Below, in pieces: positions 44,601 to 52,950 of a stretch of 64,000 bases of DNA (within the stretch, counting starts at the first letter, position 1; each line of letters starts with the position of its first letter). This DNA is from Arcuatula senhousia (taxonomy: Eukaryota > Mollusca > Bivalvia > Mytilida > Mytilidae): positions 20,891,838 through 20,955,837 of the forward strand of contig OZ020308.1 in assembly GCA_963971305.1 (NCBI GenBank), written 5' to 3'. The notes below the pieces were generated by a model, which did not search any database, was not told where the DNA came from, and was given only the letters and a program-made list of their open reading frames with translations. The position numbers and the translations under genes were made by a program.

Positions 44601-46239
44601 CTTGCAAAAGTATGGGATATAAGTCATTGATTTTGTTTGCCCATATTTACCTCCAAAATAAGGCTTTTCCCCCTAGAGTAAGTGAAGAAATAAAATATAG
44701 ACAGCATAGCCCCAAAAAAAACACACCAAAACATGCAAAAAATGATGGGTAAAAAGTTTCACGAAACATATTGGTAATTCTGTACATTGACTCAATTCAC
44801 AGGAAGAGACTTAATTTATTGAGATGACCAATACAGCATAAACAATAAAATGCTTATTATTGCTGATATATAATACAATGTATCTGATTTTGAAATTCCT
44901 TTCCCCATTAGATTCTGTTTACTAATTGATTTATTTTTTACAGAGGGAGAAGATAGTGATATTGACATGGCTATAGATGTGCTAACAGATCTGGCTAAAG
45001 AGGAGAGTGAGAAGGGTGAAGATCAGGAACTTTTCTTCTTTTTTGGTGCTGATGTAAGTGAATGCTAGAATACAAGATGATCACATAATTTTAAGTTGTA
45101 CTTTCCCTTAGAAATATATCTGTAAGTTTTAAATGCATGTGTTGTGTAGAAATTTGCCTATATCAGATCTTAATAGAAAATAAAGAGATGTGGAATAAGT
45201 GTACGCGACACAGCCCACAATTAAACGGCAATTTAGAAAAACCACAATGGACAACCGCCAGCAGCCTTCAACAAGGCCATTTGGCACTGCTCGCGGTTCT
45301 GCAATTGGCCCATGGTCTAAATAAGATGCATATAATTCAAATCCAGCCCTGAAATAGTCACGGATAGACCCCCTTCTTAAACAAGGAACAGAAAACGTCA
45401 AAAAGACAAGTACAAACGAAAGTTTTGTCAAAGATTCCTGGCTTAGGACATGTAATATGTGGCGGGGTTAAACTAGTTTTTTGGGCCCAAGTCCAATTCT
45501 ACTAAAGAGAACCTAAGACAAAAAACAAGAACCCTCTGAATGATTATTGGATTGTTAAGTCATAACAAAATATAACTGGTAATGCATATTTTGTTTAAAC
45601 AATGAGGACTGTATACTGTTGTTTCACTATTTTTCATGGGGTATCAATTTTTGTGGTTTTCGTGGGTGGCCTTGACCCATGAAATTTGATATCCCAGGAA
45701 AAGGAAATTTAATATTGATCTGTTAATGCTGCACACTTCAGAACCACAAATTTAAGAATCCATATACTAAACCTGTTTCATCAAACCATGAAAATTGGTT
45801 CCAAAGAAAATAAATGAATCCACAGCAGGTCAAGTTTTTTTCCATGCAGATCTAGAGTAATCATTGTTCATTGTCATTTGCTAAAGCAAGGTATTTTAAA
45901 CTTAAGCTTTCCATCTGTCTGTCTGTAATGAATTGGTTTGCAGAGCAACTCCTTAACACCTTCATAGAATGATAATTATATACATAATTCATATTATTAA
46001 ACAGGTTAACTGAATATTTGACTTTTTATCACTTATATTTCCAGGATGAGATATGTTATACTGTGAGAGACTTTGTAAGCTTAGACGATCAGTGCCCACT
46101 GCTTGTGATATTTGACTTTCCTGAACAGAAGATCTACATTTGCAAAGAAACAGAAATCACTAAAGACATTGCTCGAGCATTTGTGAAAAGTTACTTCAAT
46201 GAAACATTAGAATCTCGTCCAATGAAACCAGAAGTTTAG
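20311..46239 (+). CDS. NXN: Nucleoredoxin, complete, seven coding exons
   Basis: Exons 20311-20628, 28190-28444, 39782-39986, 42401-42489, 44387-44477, 44944-45053 and 46045-46239 join in frame (1263 nt, 420 aa; vertebrate nucleoredoxin is about 435). All junctions are GT-AG with consistent phases. Order: a first thioredoxin fold with FSASWCPPCRGFTP, a linking segment ending FPWRRKKVTEVI, a second fold with YFAANWCPPCKAFTP (active site made across the exon 2/3 junction), then a third, cysteine-motif-free thioredoxin-like domain (CLVLF, LFFFFGADDE). By family it is a cytosolic and nuclear disulfide oxidoreductase that in vertebrates binds Dishevelled and tunes Wnt signalling. Unlike vertebrate NXN, where the first domain's motif is degenerate, both first folds here carry WCPPC. 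The start is the first in-frame ATG (MAKRLQNLVG). Confidence 0.95.
20865..21110. repeat. Minisatellite of ATTGACAATGTCTA-type units in NXN intron 1
   Basis: A block of degenerate short units ('cattgacaatcagtgactgacaatgtct' and variants) repeated about ten times with uneven spacing. It is non-coding. Confidence 0.7.
21111..22353. other. NXN intron 1, AT-rich stretch
   Basis: No exon. Near 21385-21440 is a string (cccttcgtgggttcttgattagctaataaaaattcttattc) that looks like the 3' end of a dispersed element, but no second copy is in this window. Near 21590-21790 a phrase containing 'gtttgagtac' or 'gtttgagtat' occurs three times. Confidence 0.35.
22354..22504. mobile_element. Palindromic MITE, 151 bp
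   Basis: The two ends are near-perfect inverted copies: GATTTTATTTTAACTC then GGTTAAATATACTTAC on each strand, with 4 extra bases on the right. Almost the whole element can fold on itself. No clear target duplication. Confidence 0.8.
22895..23890. mobile_element. AGCTCACCTG-family element, degenerate copy in NXN intron 1
   Basis: Begins ttttaagctcacctgga and contains diverged units of the roughly 155-bp core ('gtcagatgac', 'cagctca', 'aaaagtctc'). It fades out near 'gcaattcaggatcctgg', which corresponds to the right end of better copies. Confidence 0.65.
24505..25122. repeat. Composite repeat: 'taccccTgctttaaagagg' start, AGCTCACCTG-family end
   Basis: The left part (gtttgtccatctgtccataatcaaaact) belongs to the tctgtcc-type dispersed repeats. 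The right part has diverged 155-bp units and ends gctattcaggctccttggagcctcttgttac, the right end of the AGCTCACCTG family. Probably one element inserted in another. Confidence 0.5.
25123..26134. other. NXN intron 1, no recognised feature
   Basis: AT-rich intron sequence; a weak dispersed-repeat flavour (tttgatgaaactttacacaaagg) near 25990-26060. No exon seen. Confidence 0.35.
26135..27392. mobile_element. AGCTCACCTG-family element with 155-bp core, NXN intron 1
   Basis: The left end is complete: ttttttagctcacctgg, ccatgtgagctattgccatc, ttggcgtcc and a GTC/CGT block (26186-26229). The core has about six tandem units near 155 bp with 'gaatgaaaactattgcagata', 'aaaagctgttgcttgctt' and 'gaagttgtcagatgacccc'. 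The right end (gaccaggtgagc...cctcttgtta) is missing. No protein is encoded. Confidence 0.8.
27486..27508 (+). other. G-quadruplex-prone motif in NXN intron 1
   Basis: Four G-runs of three or more within 23 bases on the transcribed RNA sense strand (GGG, GGGGGG, GGGGG and GGG with short loops). Confidence 0.55.
28190..28444 (+). CDS. NXN: NXN exon 2
   Basis: Acceptor tttttttgtag, donor AATTGG|gtacgt, 85 codons. It completes the first fold (GIPKLVLID) and starts the second; it ends on the Trp directly before the second CPPC. Confidence 0.93.
28685..28864. mobile_element. Mariner-like MITE with TA target duplication, NXN intron 2
   Basis: The ends are CAGTCAAATCTG and CAGGTTTGACTG (inverted, one mismatch), bounded on both sides by TA, as in Tc1/mariner insertions. 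The interior repeats a 'gaccacttaagacaggtggctgcttaat' phrase. It is 180 bp and non-coding. Confidence 0.75.
28867..29808. other. NXN intron 2, no recognised feature
   Basis: AT-rich intron sequence without a supported exon or repeat. Confidence 0.35.
29809..29975. repeat. Dispersed repeat 'aagcaggaactgcttactcttcc', copy 1
   Basis: Shares the order 'aagcaggaactgcttactcttcc', 'gcacctgag', 'cgacttgagtttgc', 'tgttgtctgttct', 'gcccca' with copies at 37563-37645 and 60770-60970, and the right-hand part with 48765-48945. Confidence 0.6.
29976..31779. other. NXN intron 2, mostly featureless
   Basis: A dispersed-repeat fragment is visible at about 30945-31130 (tatcccacacataatggagagac, ctgtctgtctttcactgatc). 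Otherwise AT-rich intron with no supported exon. Confidence 0.35.
31780..31855 (+). repeat. Direct repeat flanking a 2-kb insert, left copy
   Basis: The string tagtgcctttcataagtcatccaagtga, then tttctaaataaattcta, matches 33895-33965 (tagtgccttttgataagtcatccaagtga, then tttctaaataaattcta). Together they bracket the AAGCTCCCGC-ended insert. Confidence 0.7.
31867..33866. mobile_element. 2.0-kb insert with AAGCTCCCGC inverted ends
   Basis: The left end is AAGCTCCCGC and the right end GCGGGAGCTT. Next to the right end is a self-complementary TAGCTCCCGCGGAGCGGGAGCTTA. The interior has the AT-rich TGAAATATTATCCTGG array and no intact coding frame. The flanks are the approximately 70-bp direct repeats at 31780 and 33895. 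This could be a decayed transposon or a product of recombination between repeats. Confidence 0.55.
32735..33265. repeat. Array of TGAAATATTATCCTGG-type units
   Basis: At least eight degenerate repeats of 'atgaaatattatcctgg(gg)gatatt', interleaved with 'taactggataatttctaattatgaaa' and 'cattgataaaatcattaaacttt'. The spacing is irregular (about 50-130 bp). Confidence 0.7.
33895..33965 (+). repeat. Direct repeat flanking a 2-kb insert, right copy
   Basis: Partner of 31780-31855; see that entry for the shared strings. Confidence 0.7.
34233..35128. mobile_element. 'atacgacc...gtcgtat' repeat element in NXN intron 2
   Basis: Left end tttttatacgaccacaaa, then a GTC/GTT-rich block (34278-34316); right end gttgcagtcgtatcatgctgcgctcggcaaagc. 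Two or three internal units of roughly 130-170 bp share 'gatggatgggattgactttgggggt' type strings and 'aattaggggccaaaa'. The right end also occurs alone at 13990-14155. Confidence 0.65.
36650..37118. mobile_element. Inner layer: hAT-type MITE, second copy
   Basis: Ends CCCAGGGGGGTTACTC and GAGTAACCCCCCGGG are near-perfect inverted repeats. The 8-bp target duplication GAGTAATC is at 36642-36649 and 37119-37126. Same terminal family as the MITE in the helicase gene; the interior is different and repeats 'acccaaatctatgt' on both halves. Confidence 0.88.
37563..37645. repeat. Dispersed repeat 'aagcaggaactgcttactcttcc', copy 2
   Basis: tagcaagcaggaactgcttactcttccggagcacctgag, then cgactggagtttgcgttgttgattgacattcagt. 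It lies inside the middle-layer element. Confidence 0.6.
39242..39781. other. NXN intron 2, 3' part
   Basis: AT-rich sequence leading to the exon 3 acceptor; no further feature. Confidence 0.4.
39782..39986 (+). CDS. NXN: NXN exon 3
   Basis: Acceptor tctatttacag, donor GATG|gtaatc (phase 1). It opens with CPPCKAFTPEL and includes the VFVSSDRS strand and DSMPWMAIPF. Confidence 0.93.
40080..41560. repeat. Three-unit degenerate tandem duplication in NXN intron 3
   Basis: Phrases recur in the same order with spacing of about 540-600 bp: 'attccaagctattt...cctttgac' near 40150, 40755 and 41290; 'taaactctgaaacctctaaataagtttgatgaa' near 40655, 40965 and 41507; 'ttgttattttgtaaactttacatc' near 40600, 40911 and 41450. 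Nothing here is coding. Confidence 0.6.
41561..42400. other. NXN intron 3, 3' part
   Basis: Low-complexity AT-rich sequence; a fragment 'ttctggatctgtccctg' near 42240 resembles dispersed sequence near 40210. No exon. Confidence 0.35.
42401..42489 (+). CDS. NXN: NXN exon 4
   Basis: Acceptor ttcttttgtag, donor GGCAAG|gtatgt. It encodes GIPSLVILDEKGEVI, with the cis-Pro loop of the second thioredoxin fold, up to IEGK. Confidence 0.93.
42490..44386. other. NXN intron 4
   Basis: No supported exon. About 43575-43800 looks like a diverged dispersed repeat (atccgtccgtccattcattc, tttcagacctgaatctgacttc). A G-rich run lies near 43394-43407. Confidence 0.4.
44387..44477 (+). CDS. NXN: NXN exon 5
   Basis: Acceptor tttatcttcag, donor TTCACAG|gtaagt (phase 1). 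It encodes EFPWYPKPLNELT, matching the EFPWHPKP block of vertebrate nucleoredoxin, and the first strand of the third domain. Confidence 0.92.
44944..45053 (+). CDS. NXN: NXN exon 6
   Basis: Acceptor attttttacag, donor GCTGAT|gtaagt. An acidic helix (EGEDSDIDMAIDVL) followed by QELFFFFGAD of the third domain. Confidence 0.92.
45176..45460 (+). repeat. Dispersed repeat ('gatgtggaataagtgta' family), copy C, NXN intron 6
   Basis: The best-preserved copy: agagatgtggaataagtgtacgcgacacag, then ccgccagcagccttcaacaaggcc, then catataattcaaatccagccc, agacccccttcttaaacaaggaacagaaaac. The minus-strand open frame of 100 aa across it (45129-45431) recurs in part in the reversed copy at 51654-51926, so it is a property of the repeat. 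Confidence 0.7.
45614..45826. mobile_element. ACTGTGG-type MITE, NXN intron 6
   Basis: Left end actgttgtttcac...catggggtatcaatttttgtgg; right end ccatgaaaattggttcc...ataaatgaatccacag. Inverted repeats of about 40 bp with mismatches. The same family as 52951-53160 and 59762-59870. Confidence 0.7.
46045..46239 (+). CDS. NXN: NXN exon 7 (terminal)
   Basis: Acceptor ttatatttccag; 64 codons and TAG at 46237-46239. It encodes the end of the third domain (CPLLVIFDFPEQKIYIC) and the C-terminal helix ending KPEV. The last approximately 18 codons are echoed downstream as decayed tandem copies. Confidence 0.93.
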   Translation, partial: DEICYTVRDFVSLDDQCPLLVIFDFPEQKIYICKETEITKDIARAFVKSYFNETLESRPMKPEV

Positions 46240-46790
46240 AATACATTCATGTTGCATCAATTTAAAGTCCTCATATAGAAGATTTTAAAAACTATGTTTA
46301 TAGTCATATCCCACCAACTTTTTGTGAAGAGTTACTTCATTTTCACATATGAAACCAGCAGTATAGAAACCATTTTCAAGCTTTTCTATTTGAAGACGTC
46401 ATGTGGAAGATTTTTAAAAACAATGTTTATATCCCACCAACTTTTTTGTGAAGAGTTATGGTACTTTAATGAAATATTAGAATATCGTCTGATGAAATCA
46501 GGACTTTATAAGCCATTTTCATGTCTTTTCTATTAGAAGATATCATCTGGAAGATATTTTTTGCTTTGTTTATATCCCACCAACTTTTTGTGAAGAGTTG
46601 CACTACTTCAATGAAACATTAGAATATCGTTCGATTAAATCAGTAGTTTAGAAACCATTTTCATGTCTTTTCTATTCGAAGACATCTTTTAACTTTGTTT
46701 ATATCCCACCAATTTTTTGTGAAGAGTTTCTTTAATGAAACAGTAGACTTGTATGAAGCCAACATTATAGAAATCATTTTTATGTCTTTT
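46181..46790 (+). repeat. Decayed tandem copies of the NXN coding end in its 3' UTR
   Basis: The string 'tttgtgaa(a/g)agttacttcaatgaaacattagaat' and 'tcgtcc(a/g)atgaaaccag...tttag', which in the first unit is the end of the NXN reading frame, returns with decay near 46324, 46448, 46590 and 46719 (period about 125-143 bp). The units also share 'catgtcttttctattagaaga' and 'gtttatatcccaccaactttt'. Confidence 0.8.
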
Positions 46791-47367
46791 TGGTTTGTCA
46801 AGTCTTCTGTGCCTGAAAATTTTTTTCTGACTTAGTTTATTGTACCATCAACTTCATGTGCTGATTAAATTTAAAACATGAATCTCATATACCACTAAGC
46901 AAATCATATCTATCAAATGTTATATGCCCACACAAGTCTAGGGCATCTAGTGTTCTGGTCTTTGTCAGTCTGTCTGCCCTAAAGCATGTTTACCTTCAGG
47001 TGAAAGTATATTTATAATCATCATGAAACTTTATACACATATGTCATCTGAACATCAGGAGAAAAGTGTGTTGAGAGATTGGTGTTGTTGTTGTATGAAT
47101 CTTAACAAAAATTATTACTGAAATATATAAATATTTATAGATTTTCATTATGGCACAACGTTAGTTTTTTGCTTTCCAATCAATATATTTCTTCTAAAAT
47201 CTATTGAAAAAGATAAAAAAAAATTTTTTTTAATTTTTTTTAACTTGTTATATTCTTGTAACAAGAATGTTTAAAACTTGTGAAATTTGTGATAATGTTG
47301 ATTATTTTATGTACTTTCATTACAAATTTGTATGAAGATTATGATAGTTAAATGTACATACATGTAT
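46791..47367 (+). other. NXN 3' flank
   Basis: Probable 3' UTR or downstream sequence. A dispersed-repeat fragment is near 46925-47060 (tatgcccacacaagtctag, ctgtctgccctaaagca). No polyadenylation site can be chosen with confidence. Confidence 0.35.
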
Positions 47368-47970
47368 GGTAAAATCTGTCTAAACTGAACCCTTTTGGGA
47401 CTGATGAGACATTAAATAGACAGGTCTTTACTTTATACAGTAAACATACTTATTTTCACTTATTTATGAGTTCAAGCAAGTTCACAGGAACTTAATTTCG
47501 TGTTATCTGCTTATTATTTTTCTTCTCAGCCATTTCAAGCATATAAGAATCTAACACCAGTGTTAGGGCAAGATAAGAAAATCTCCGACACCCCGAGGGT
47601 AAGATTTTAAGTCTGCAACGAGGCTCTGCCGAGTTGCAGATGTAAAGAAATCTTACCCAAGGGTGTCGGAGATTTTCTTATCTTGCCCTAATCATCGGTG
47701 TTTGATTGTACAACGTGGATTTGTTTACAAAACATAGCGTGACGTAAACAATAGAGTTACGCCCCTTGGAAACTGCACGAGGGTATCTCACATGGGGTGG
47801 TGTGAGACAGAAAAATCTCACACTGCTAAAAATAGGAACTGTCCTGTCCAAAAAGTGAGAATAATGTTTCTTTTCAAAGGTATTTAATTTAATTTAAAAA
47901 CTGTAGAAACTAAAAGTTAGAGAGGTTTTCTGTTTATTTAGGGTTCAGTTAAGATGGGTTTCACTGTATA
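47368..47970. mobile_element. TIR element enclosing a long hairpin element
   Basis: The left end 'taaaatctgtctaaactgaaccc' and the right end 'agggttcagttaagatgggtttcactgta' are imperfect inverted repeats of about 25 bp. Between them is a separate foldback (47552-47705). Non-coding. Confidence 0.55.
47552..47705. repeat. Long near-perfect hairpin (foldback), 154 bp
   Basis: The arm taacacc...ttagggcaagataagaaaatctccgacacc is complemented by ggtgtcggagattttcttatcttgccctaa...ggtgtt. The inner arms (gggtaagattt / aaatcttaccc) and the loop ctgcaacgaggctctgccgagttgcag also pair, so nearly the whole 154 bp folds. Confidence 0.85.
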
Positions 47971-48764
47971 TTCACACCTGTAAATAATAAAAATTAAGGA
48001 GTTTGAGCTTTGAATTTTGAATTTTTTTTTTTAAGAGTTTCTGCTTCTATCATTTCAAACACAATAAACTTTCATTATATAAATCCTCTGCAAACAAAGT
48101 TTGGGGAAATTAGGTATAGAAATAGCCCTGTCTGCCCACCTGTCTATCTATCCTTTCCCATATCTTACATGTGCAATTCCTTGGACTTAATATATCATAT
48201 CTTATAAGTACAACTCCTCCTTAATAGCTGGATAATTTCTTATGAATCTCTTAATATGAAGGAATTACAGAATACCAAGATGTGCATTATCATACAGGGA
48301 AGATAAGTCAGATTTCTTCAATATAATGTTTTAAAAGTATTTGGCTGGGGGCATTTTTTTGTGTTAAAATAGGTTGTACTAAGTTCTTGTTAAATTCTTT
48401 TAAGAACAATTACAATTTGAAGCAGAGTTTAATTTAGTGAACTTGTTCCTCTCTAAATTAAATTACTGCTACAATTGTTTAAGTTTATGCAACATTTTTG
48501 GCAGTTTTGGCAAAGCATAGATCAAGGGATTGGGAAAATGTTTTTTGTAAAAGGCCCCAATGAACCTGGAAGTTTTGTACATGTTGTTGAGTTTTTATGT
48601 TGCCATGACGATGGTTGTAATTATTAATTGATGTATACTTATATGTTGTTTTCTATGCAATTATTTTTTTTTGTATGGTGAATTGTAACAATTCACTGTT
48701 TTATTTATAGATAAAATCTGCTTACTGATATCATTAAATGATTATATTTCTTAATTTTCCTTAT
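47971..48764. other. Intergenic, no recognised feature
   Basis: AT-rich sequence with no supported gene or repeat. Confidence 0.35.
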
Positions 48765-48945
48765 TAAGCCTTCCGGATCTCCTGAGACTATTTAGCTAAT
48801 TTGATTGCTTTTCCATTGTTTTTGTGTTGTATGTTTCTTCATGGTGTTCTCATGTATGTTGACTGGTTTTGTCTTTGCCCTTTCAGAATTTACATTCTAA
48901 TGCCCCATTGGAACCCGTCTGGTTCTTTCAATAAATGAAGAACTA
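48765..48945. repeat. Dispersed repeat related to 29809-29975, right-hand part
   Basis: 'ccttccggatctcctgaga', 'tgttttttgtgttgt'-like strings, 'ttgactggttttgtctttgcccttt' and 'tctaatgccccattgg' follow the same order as in the copies at 29809 and 60770. Confidence 0.5.
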
Positions 48946-49429
48946 CAATAAATCTTTATCACCCTGTTCAAAAGGAACACATTTTGTTGTCACCTGCATT
49001 TGAGAAAAGTGTAGAAAGTACAGAACTATGCTTCCTGTCATTGATCATACTGCATTTTGACAGAAATTAGTTTCTGGGGTGTCACTTACGAATGCTTTGA
49101 CTGAAAATCATGAAACTTGCACAACTTTGAAGCTTATAAGATGAGGAAGAATCCTATTGATTTTGAGGTTAATGTCAAAGCCTGTCACACCATGCCAACT
49201 TAAAGAAATATGTCAGGCTTGGCATTGATAATTGTCCTTGTTTGTCTTTAAGGTTTCTTAGTTATATATCTTTATTGAATTTTGAAGATACATGTGTAAC
49301 CTTTGAAACTGGTTTCTCTTTAATTTGCTTCCATAAAAACAGATCTTTCTTTTACAGTTGATTCTAAGGAGAATATAAGCTGTGATGCATTAGATTTTTT
49401 CTATGTTATATTTTTGTCTTGGCTTGTGA
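48946..49429. other. Intergenic, no recognised feature
   Basis: No supported gene; the stretch 49070-49210 has no match elsewhere in the window that I can see. Confidence 0.35.
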
Positions 49430-49765
49430 TGAAGTCGCGGAAGGCGAGACATAGACTAACCTGTGGCGGTGACAAACTTTTGTATGACTTTTGTGGAAAT
49501 TTAATTTTTTGAAAATTATAATAGCTAGGCATCTGATATTTGGTTTACAGACATTTGAGGTAATGGTCTATGCAAATGTCACTATGCCATATGACCCTGA
49601 ACCCAATGTCACACTCCAGTGACTCTGTGAACTTAAGTCTTTTTTTCAGGCCATAAACTTCTTTGTAAGAATAATGTGGAAAGTGAATTTATTGAAAAGT
49701 ATAATAGCTAGGCATCTGGTATTTGGTTTACAGACAGTTGGGATTATGGTCTACACAACTTAATG
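49430..49765. mobile_element. TGTCTCGCCTGC-family element, truncated copy 4
   Basis: It starts within the left end (gtcgcggaaggcgagacatag, as at 5053-5073), then two diverged units of the 183-bp core ('agtataatagctaggcatctg'). It stops abruptly just before the AGCTCACCTG element at about 49775. Confidence 0.7.
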
Positions 49766-49774
49766 AAGCCTCCT

Positions 49775-51433
49775 TTTAAGCTCACCTGGACCGAAGGTCC
49801 ATGTGAGCTATTGCCATCACTTGGCGTCCATCGTCGTCTGTTAACAATTTTCAAAAATCTTCTCCTCTGAAACTACTGAACACAATTCAATGAAACTTAA
49901 TATGATTAATCCTTAGGGTGTCCTTCACAAAAGTTGTGTTACAATTTTTGATATGTCAAAAAACATTGCTGCCTTGGCTAAAAATAGACCAGGGGGTCAG
50001 ACTACTGTCTTTTGCCTGTAAATCATAAAGTATTAGAGATAGATGAAATCTGACGCCACCCTGCTGCTTCAGCATCAAAAGTTCTACGAAAGCCTCCATT
50101 TGATCGAAGTTGTCAGATTACCCCTTTATAGGGGTAACAGCCCCTTAAAGGTGAAAAATAGCACTTTTTCATGTTTTCGGCTTATAGAATGAAAACTATT
50201 GCAGATAGAGAAAAGCTGTTGCTTGCTTGAATGTTAAGCTCATTAAGCTCTACAAAAGTTTCCATAGTGTTGAAGTTGTCAGATGACCCCTTATAGGGGG
50301 TACAGCCCCTTAAAGGCAAAAAATAGAGTTTTTTGGCCTATAGAATGAAAACTATTGCAGATAGAGAAAAGCTGTTGCTTGCTTTAATGTTTAGCTCATT
50401 TAGCTTTACAAAAGTCTTAAAGGCAAAATATAGTGTTTTAATACCCCGCCAAACGAAGTATTATGTTATACCCTCAGTTTCTTTTGGTGTCTGTCTGTCG
50501 GTCCCCCAAAGGTTTCAAACCAATAACTTAGTTTAGTACAATAAAATTCAGGTCAAGTTTGATTTCCAGCATGATCCAAAAAATAGTTTTTGAGATTGGC
50601 CACTTTGAAAAATCAAATTTCATGAATTTTTGAGTTTCCAACTGATAACTTGAAAACGTGTAAAGGATTTGAATGATATTTTGCATAGCTGTTTAGTACA
50701 ATAAAATACAGGTCAAGATCAATTTCCAGCATGATCTGAAAATAGTTTTTGAGATTGGCCACTTTAAAAATTAAATCATTTGAACTATTGATATTATATC
50801 GTGGCAGGGTATCATTTAATGTCCCATTAGATGCCCTATTTTTGGCCTATAGAATGAAAACTATTGCAGATAGGGAAAAGCTGTTGCTTGCTAAAATGTT
50901 TAGCTCATTTAGCTCTATAAAAGTCTTCATAGGGTTGAAGTTGTCAGATGACTCCTAATAGGGGTTACAGCCCCTTATAGGCAAAGAATAGTGTTTTTGG
51001 CCCATAGAATGAAAACTATTGCAGATAGAGAAAAGCTGTTGCTTGTTTAAATATTCAGCTCATTTTGCTCTTCAGAAGCATTCATAGGGTCGAAGTTGTT
51101 AGATGATCCCTTATAGGAGTAACAGCCCCTTAAAAGTGAAAAATGGTGTTTTTGGCCTATAGAATGAAGACTATTGCAGATAGGGAAAAGCTGTTGCTTG
51201 CTTAAATGTTCAGTTCATTAAGCTCTTAACAAAAGTCTCTGTAGAGTCAAGGTGGTCAGACAGCCCTTAAAATAACATTTTGCACATTTTTGGCCTACAG
51301 AATGAAAACTATTGCTGAAAGAGAAAAGCTGTTGCTTGATTAAATGTTCAGCTTATTTAGCTCTACAAAGTTCTTCATAGGGTTGACATCAAGACCAGGT
51401 GAGCAATTCAGGCTTCTGGTAGCCTCTTGTTAT
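49775..51433. mobile_element. AGCTCACCTG-family element, both ends present
   Basis: Left end ttttaagctcacctggaccgaaggtccatgtgagctattgcc; right end aagaccaggtgagcaattcaggcttctggtagcctcttgtta. About eight 155-bp core units lie between, broken by a separate insertion at 50441-50829. Non-coding. Confidence 0.8.
50441..50829. mobile_element. Element nested inside the 49775-51433 repeat
   Basis: It starts taccccgccaaacgaag and carries a pairing 'ggcagggtat' near 50801-50810. Two direct copies of about 170 bp (acaataaaattcaggtcaag..., gtttttgagattggccacttt...) fill it. The host 155-bp unit is broken at 'agtgtttta' on the left and resumes at 'tatttttggcctatag' on the right. Confidence 0.7.
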
Positions 51434-51639
51434 ATATGCTGGGGTTGATTTACACTCAAATCGAGTTCTACTGGGAACTTCAATACTTAATTGAAACAGT
51501 CACAGGTACGTCTGGGAACTTTGGTTCTTATAGTTTACACCAGATGCCTTAGTATAATACTTTTCAAGTTATTCATTTTCCACACAAGTCTTACAAAACA
51601 TATTACACCCATAAGACACAAGTTTACATAGTTGTTGCA

Positions 51640-51960
51640 ATGTTTTCTGTTCCTTGATTAGGAGGGGGTCTATCTTTGACTATTTCAGGACTAGATTTGA
51701 ATTACCCGGTATATGGCATGCATTTTATTTAGACCTTTGGTCGATTGCAGAATTGCTAGCAGCTCCTATTGTCCTTGTTGAAGGCTGCTGGTGGTTTTCC
51801 ATTGTGGTTTTTTCTAAATTAACACAAATTATGTCAGCTGTGTTGTGTACACTTATTCCACATCTTATTTTATTCTATTACAAAAAGTCGCCATCCTCAC
51901 AGCCAGAAACTAATACCAACGTCTAGTTGCCTTCCACAACTTTTTGTTGCAGGCAAGACA
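51640..51960 (-). repeat. Dispersed repeat ('gatgtggaataagtgta' family), copy D, reversed
   Basis: The minus-strand reading gives aagatgtggaataagtgtaca, then accaccagcagccttcaacaagg and tctagtcctgaaatagtcaaagatagacccc, in the order of copy C. Confidence 0.7.
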
Positions 51961-52950
51961 CAATCAAAGAAACCCAAAACAATATTAAATCTAGAAAACT
52001 TCTATTTATGAGAAAAATGACACAAGAGTTCATACATTAAAGAAAATAAACACAATATTTCCTCATATAATAATTTAATCAATTTATGGATTTGGTTCAA
52101 TATATTTATAATATATTAAGACAAAAGGCAGGGAAAACTAACAAAAAGTTATATTGTTTGGTACCAAATTCCGTAGTTTATGTGAGTTATTCAAGCCAGG
52201 AAATTTGGCTTCCAACTAAAGGGCCAATTACCTTTAATATACTGTTAATTTGTCTTAATTACATATTCATAAAGAGTAATTTCTTATAATTCAACATTTA
52301 AAAATGGAATTATTAGTAATAATCTTACATTTAACATGATTTTCTGAATTTAACATAGTGACTCTTGTTTGTTTAAATTAAGAAAATAGCTATTATTTAC
52401 TGTTGAAAGATATAATAGTTTTACTTTGCACTGTGCAAAAAATAAATTATAAAATCAATGCTGAAAATAATATGAACACAATCTTCATAAAACCTTTCTT
52501 AGTACTTAATACAATTTTACAATTCATTACAAATGTTAAATGCAATGTATAAAATAAATGCAATATTAAAGTATACCAATACAAGTCTTTTTTAATAGAA
52601 AAATCTATGAATTCTTTTATCTTTTCAAATCCTATTAAAAAATACACAGTAAACAAATATTGATCACTGAGATAAAAAACTATATTTCACACCAAATAAA
52701 AAAAATTATACCACAACCCTGAACTATTTAAATTGTATTTGGACGGCATCATATCTTTAAGCTTTACTTTTAATTAGAGTAATTTAAAACAGGTATATTA
52801 TCAAAAACTTCAAGGATATTGTGAAGAGTCAAGAAAATAAAAGCATATACACGCTCAGAAGCAAAACAACCAAAACCATCTAAAACTTATGCTTAACTAA
52901 CAAGAATATGTCAAATAGACCTCATAGGTGGGACATACAAATAATTCAAT
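51961..52950. other. Intergenic or distal 3' UTR of the Rab gene, featureless
   Basis: Very AT-rich; no supported feature. Confidence 0.35.

Noticed and set aside
45129..51926. Open frames of 90-100 codons at 45129-45431 and 51654-51926 as genes
   Set aside because: Both are copies of the same dispersed repeat in opposite orientation; the other two copies are broken, so they are repeat frames, not host genes.
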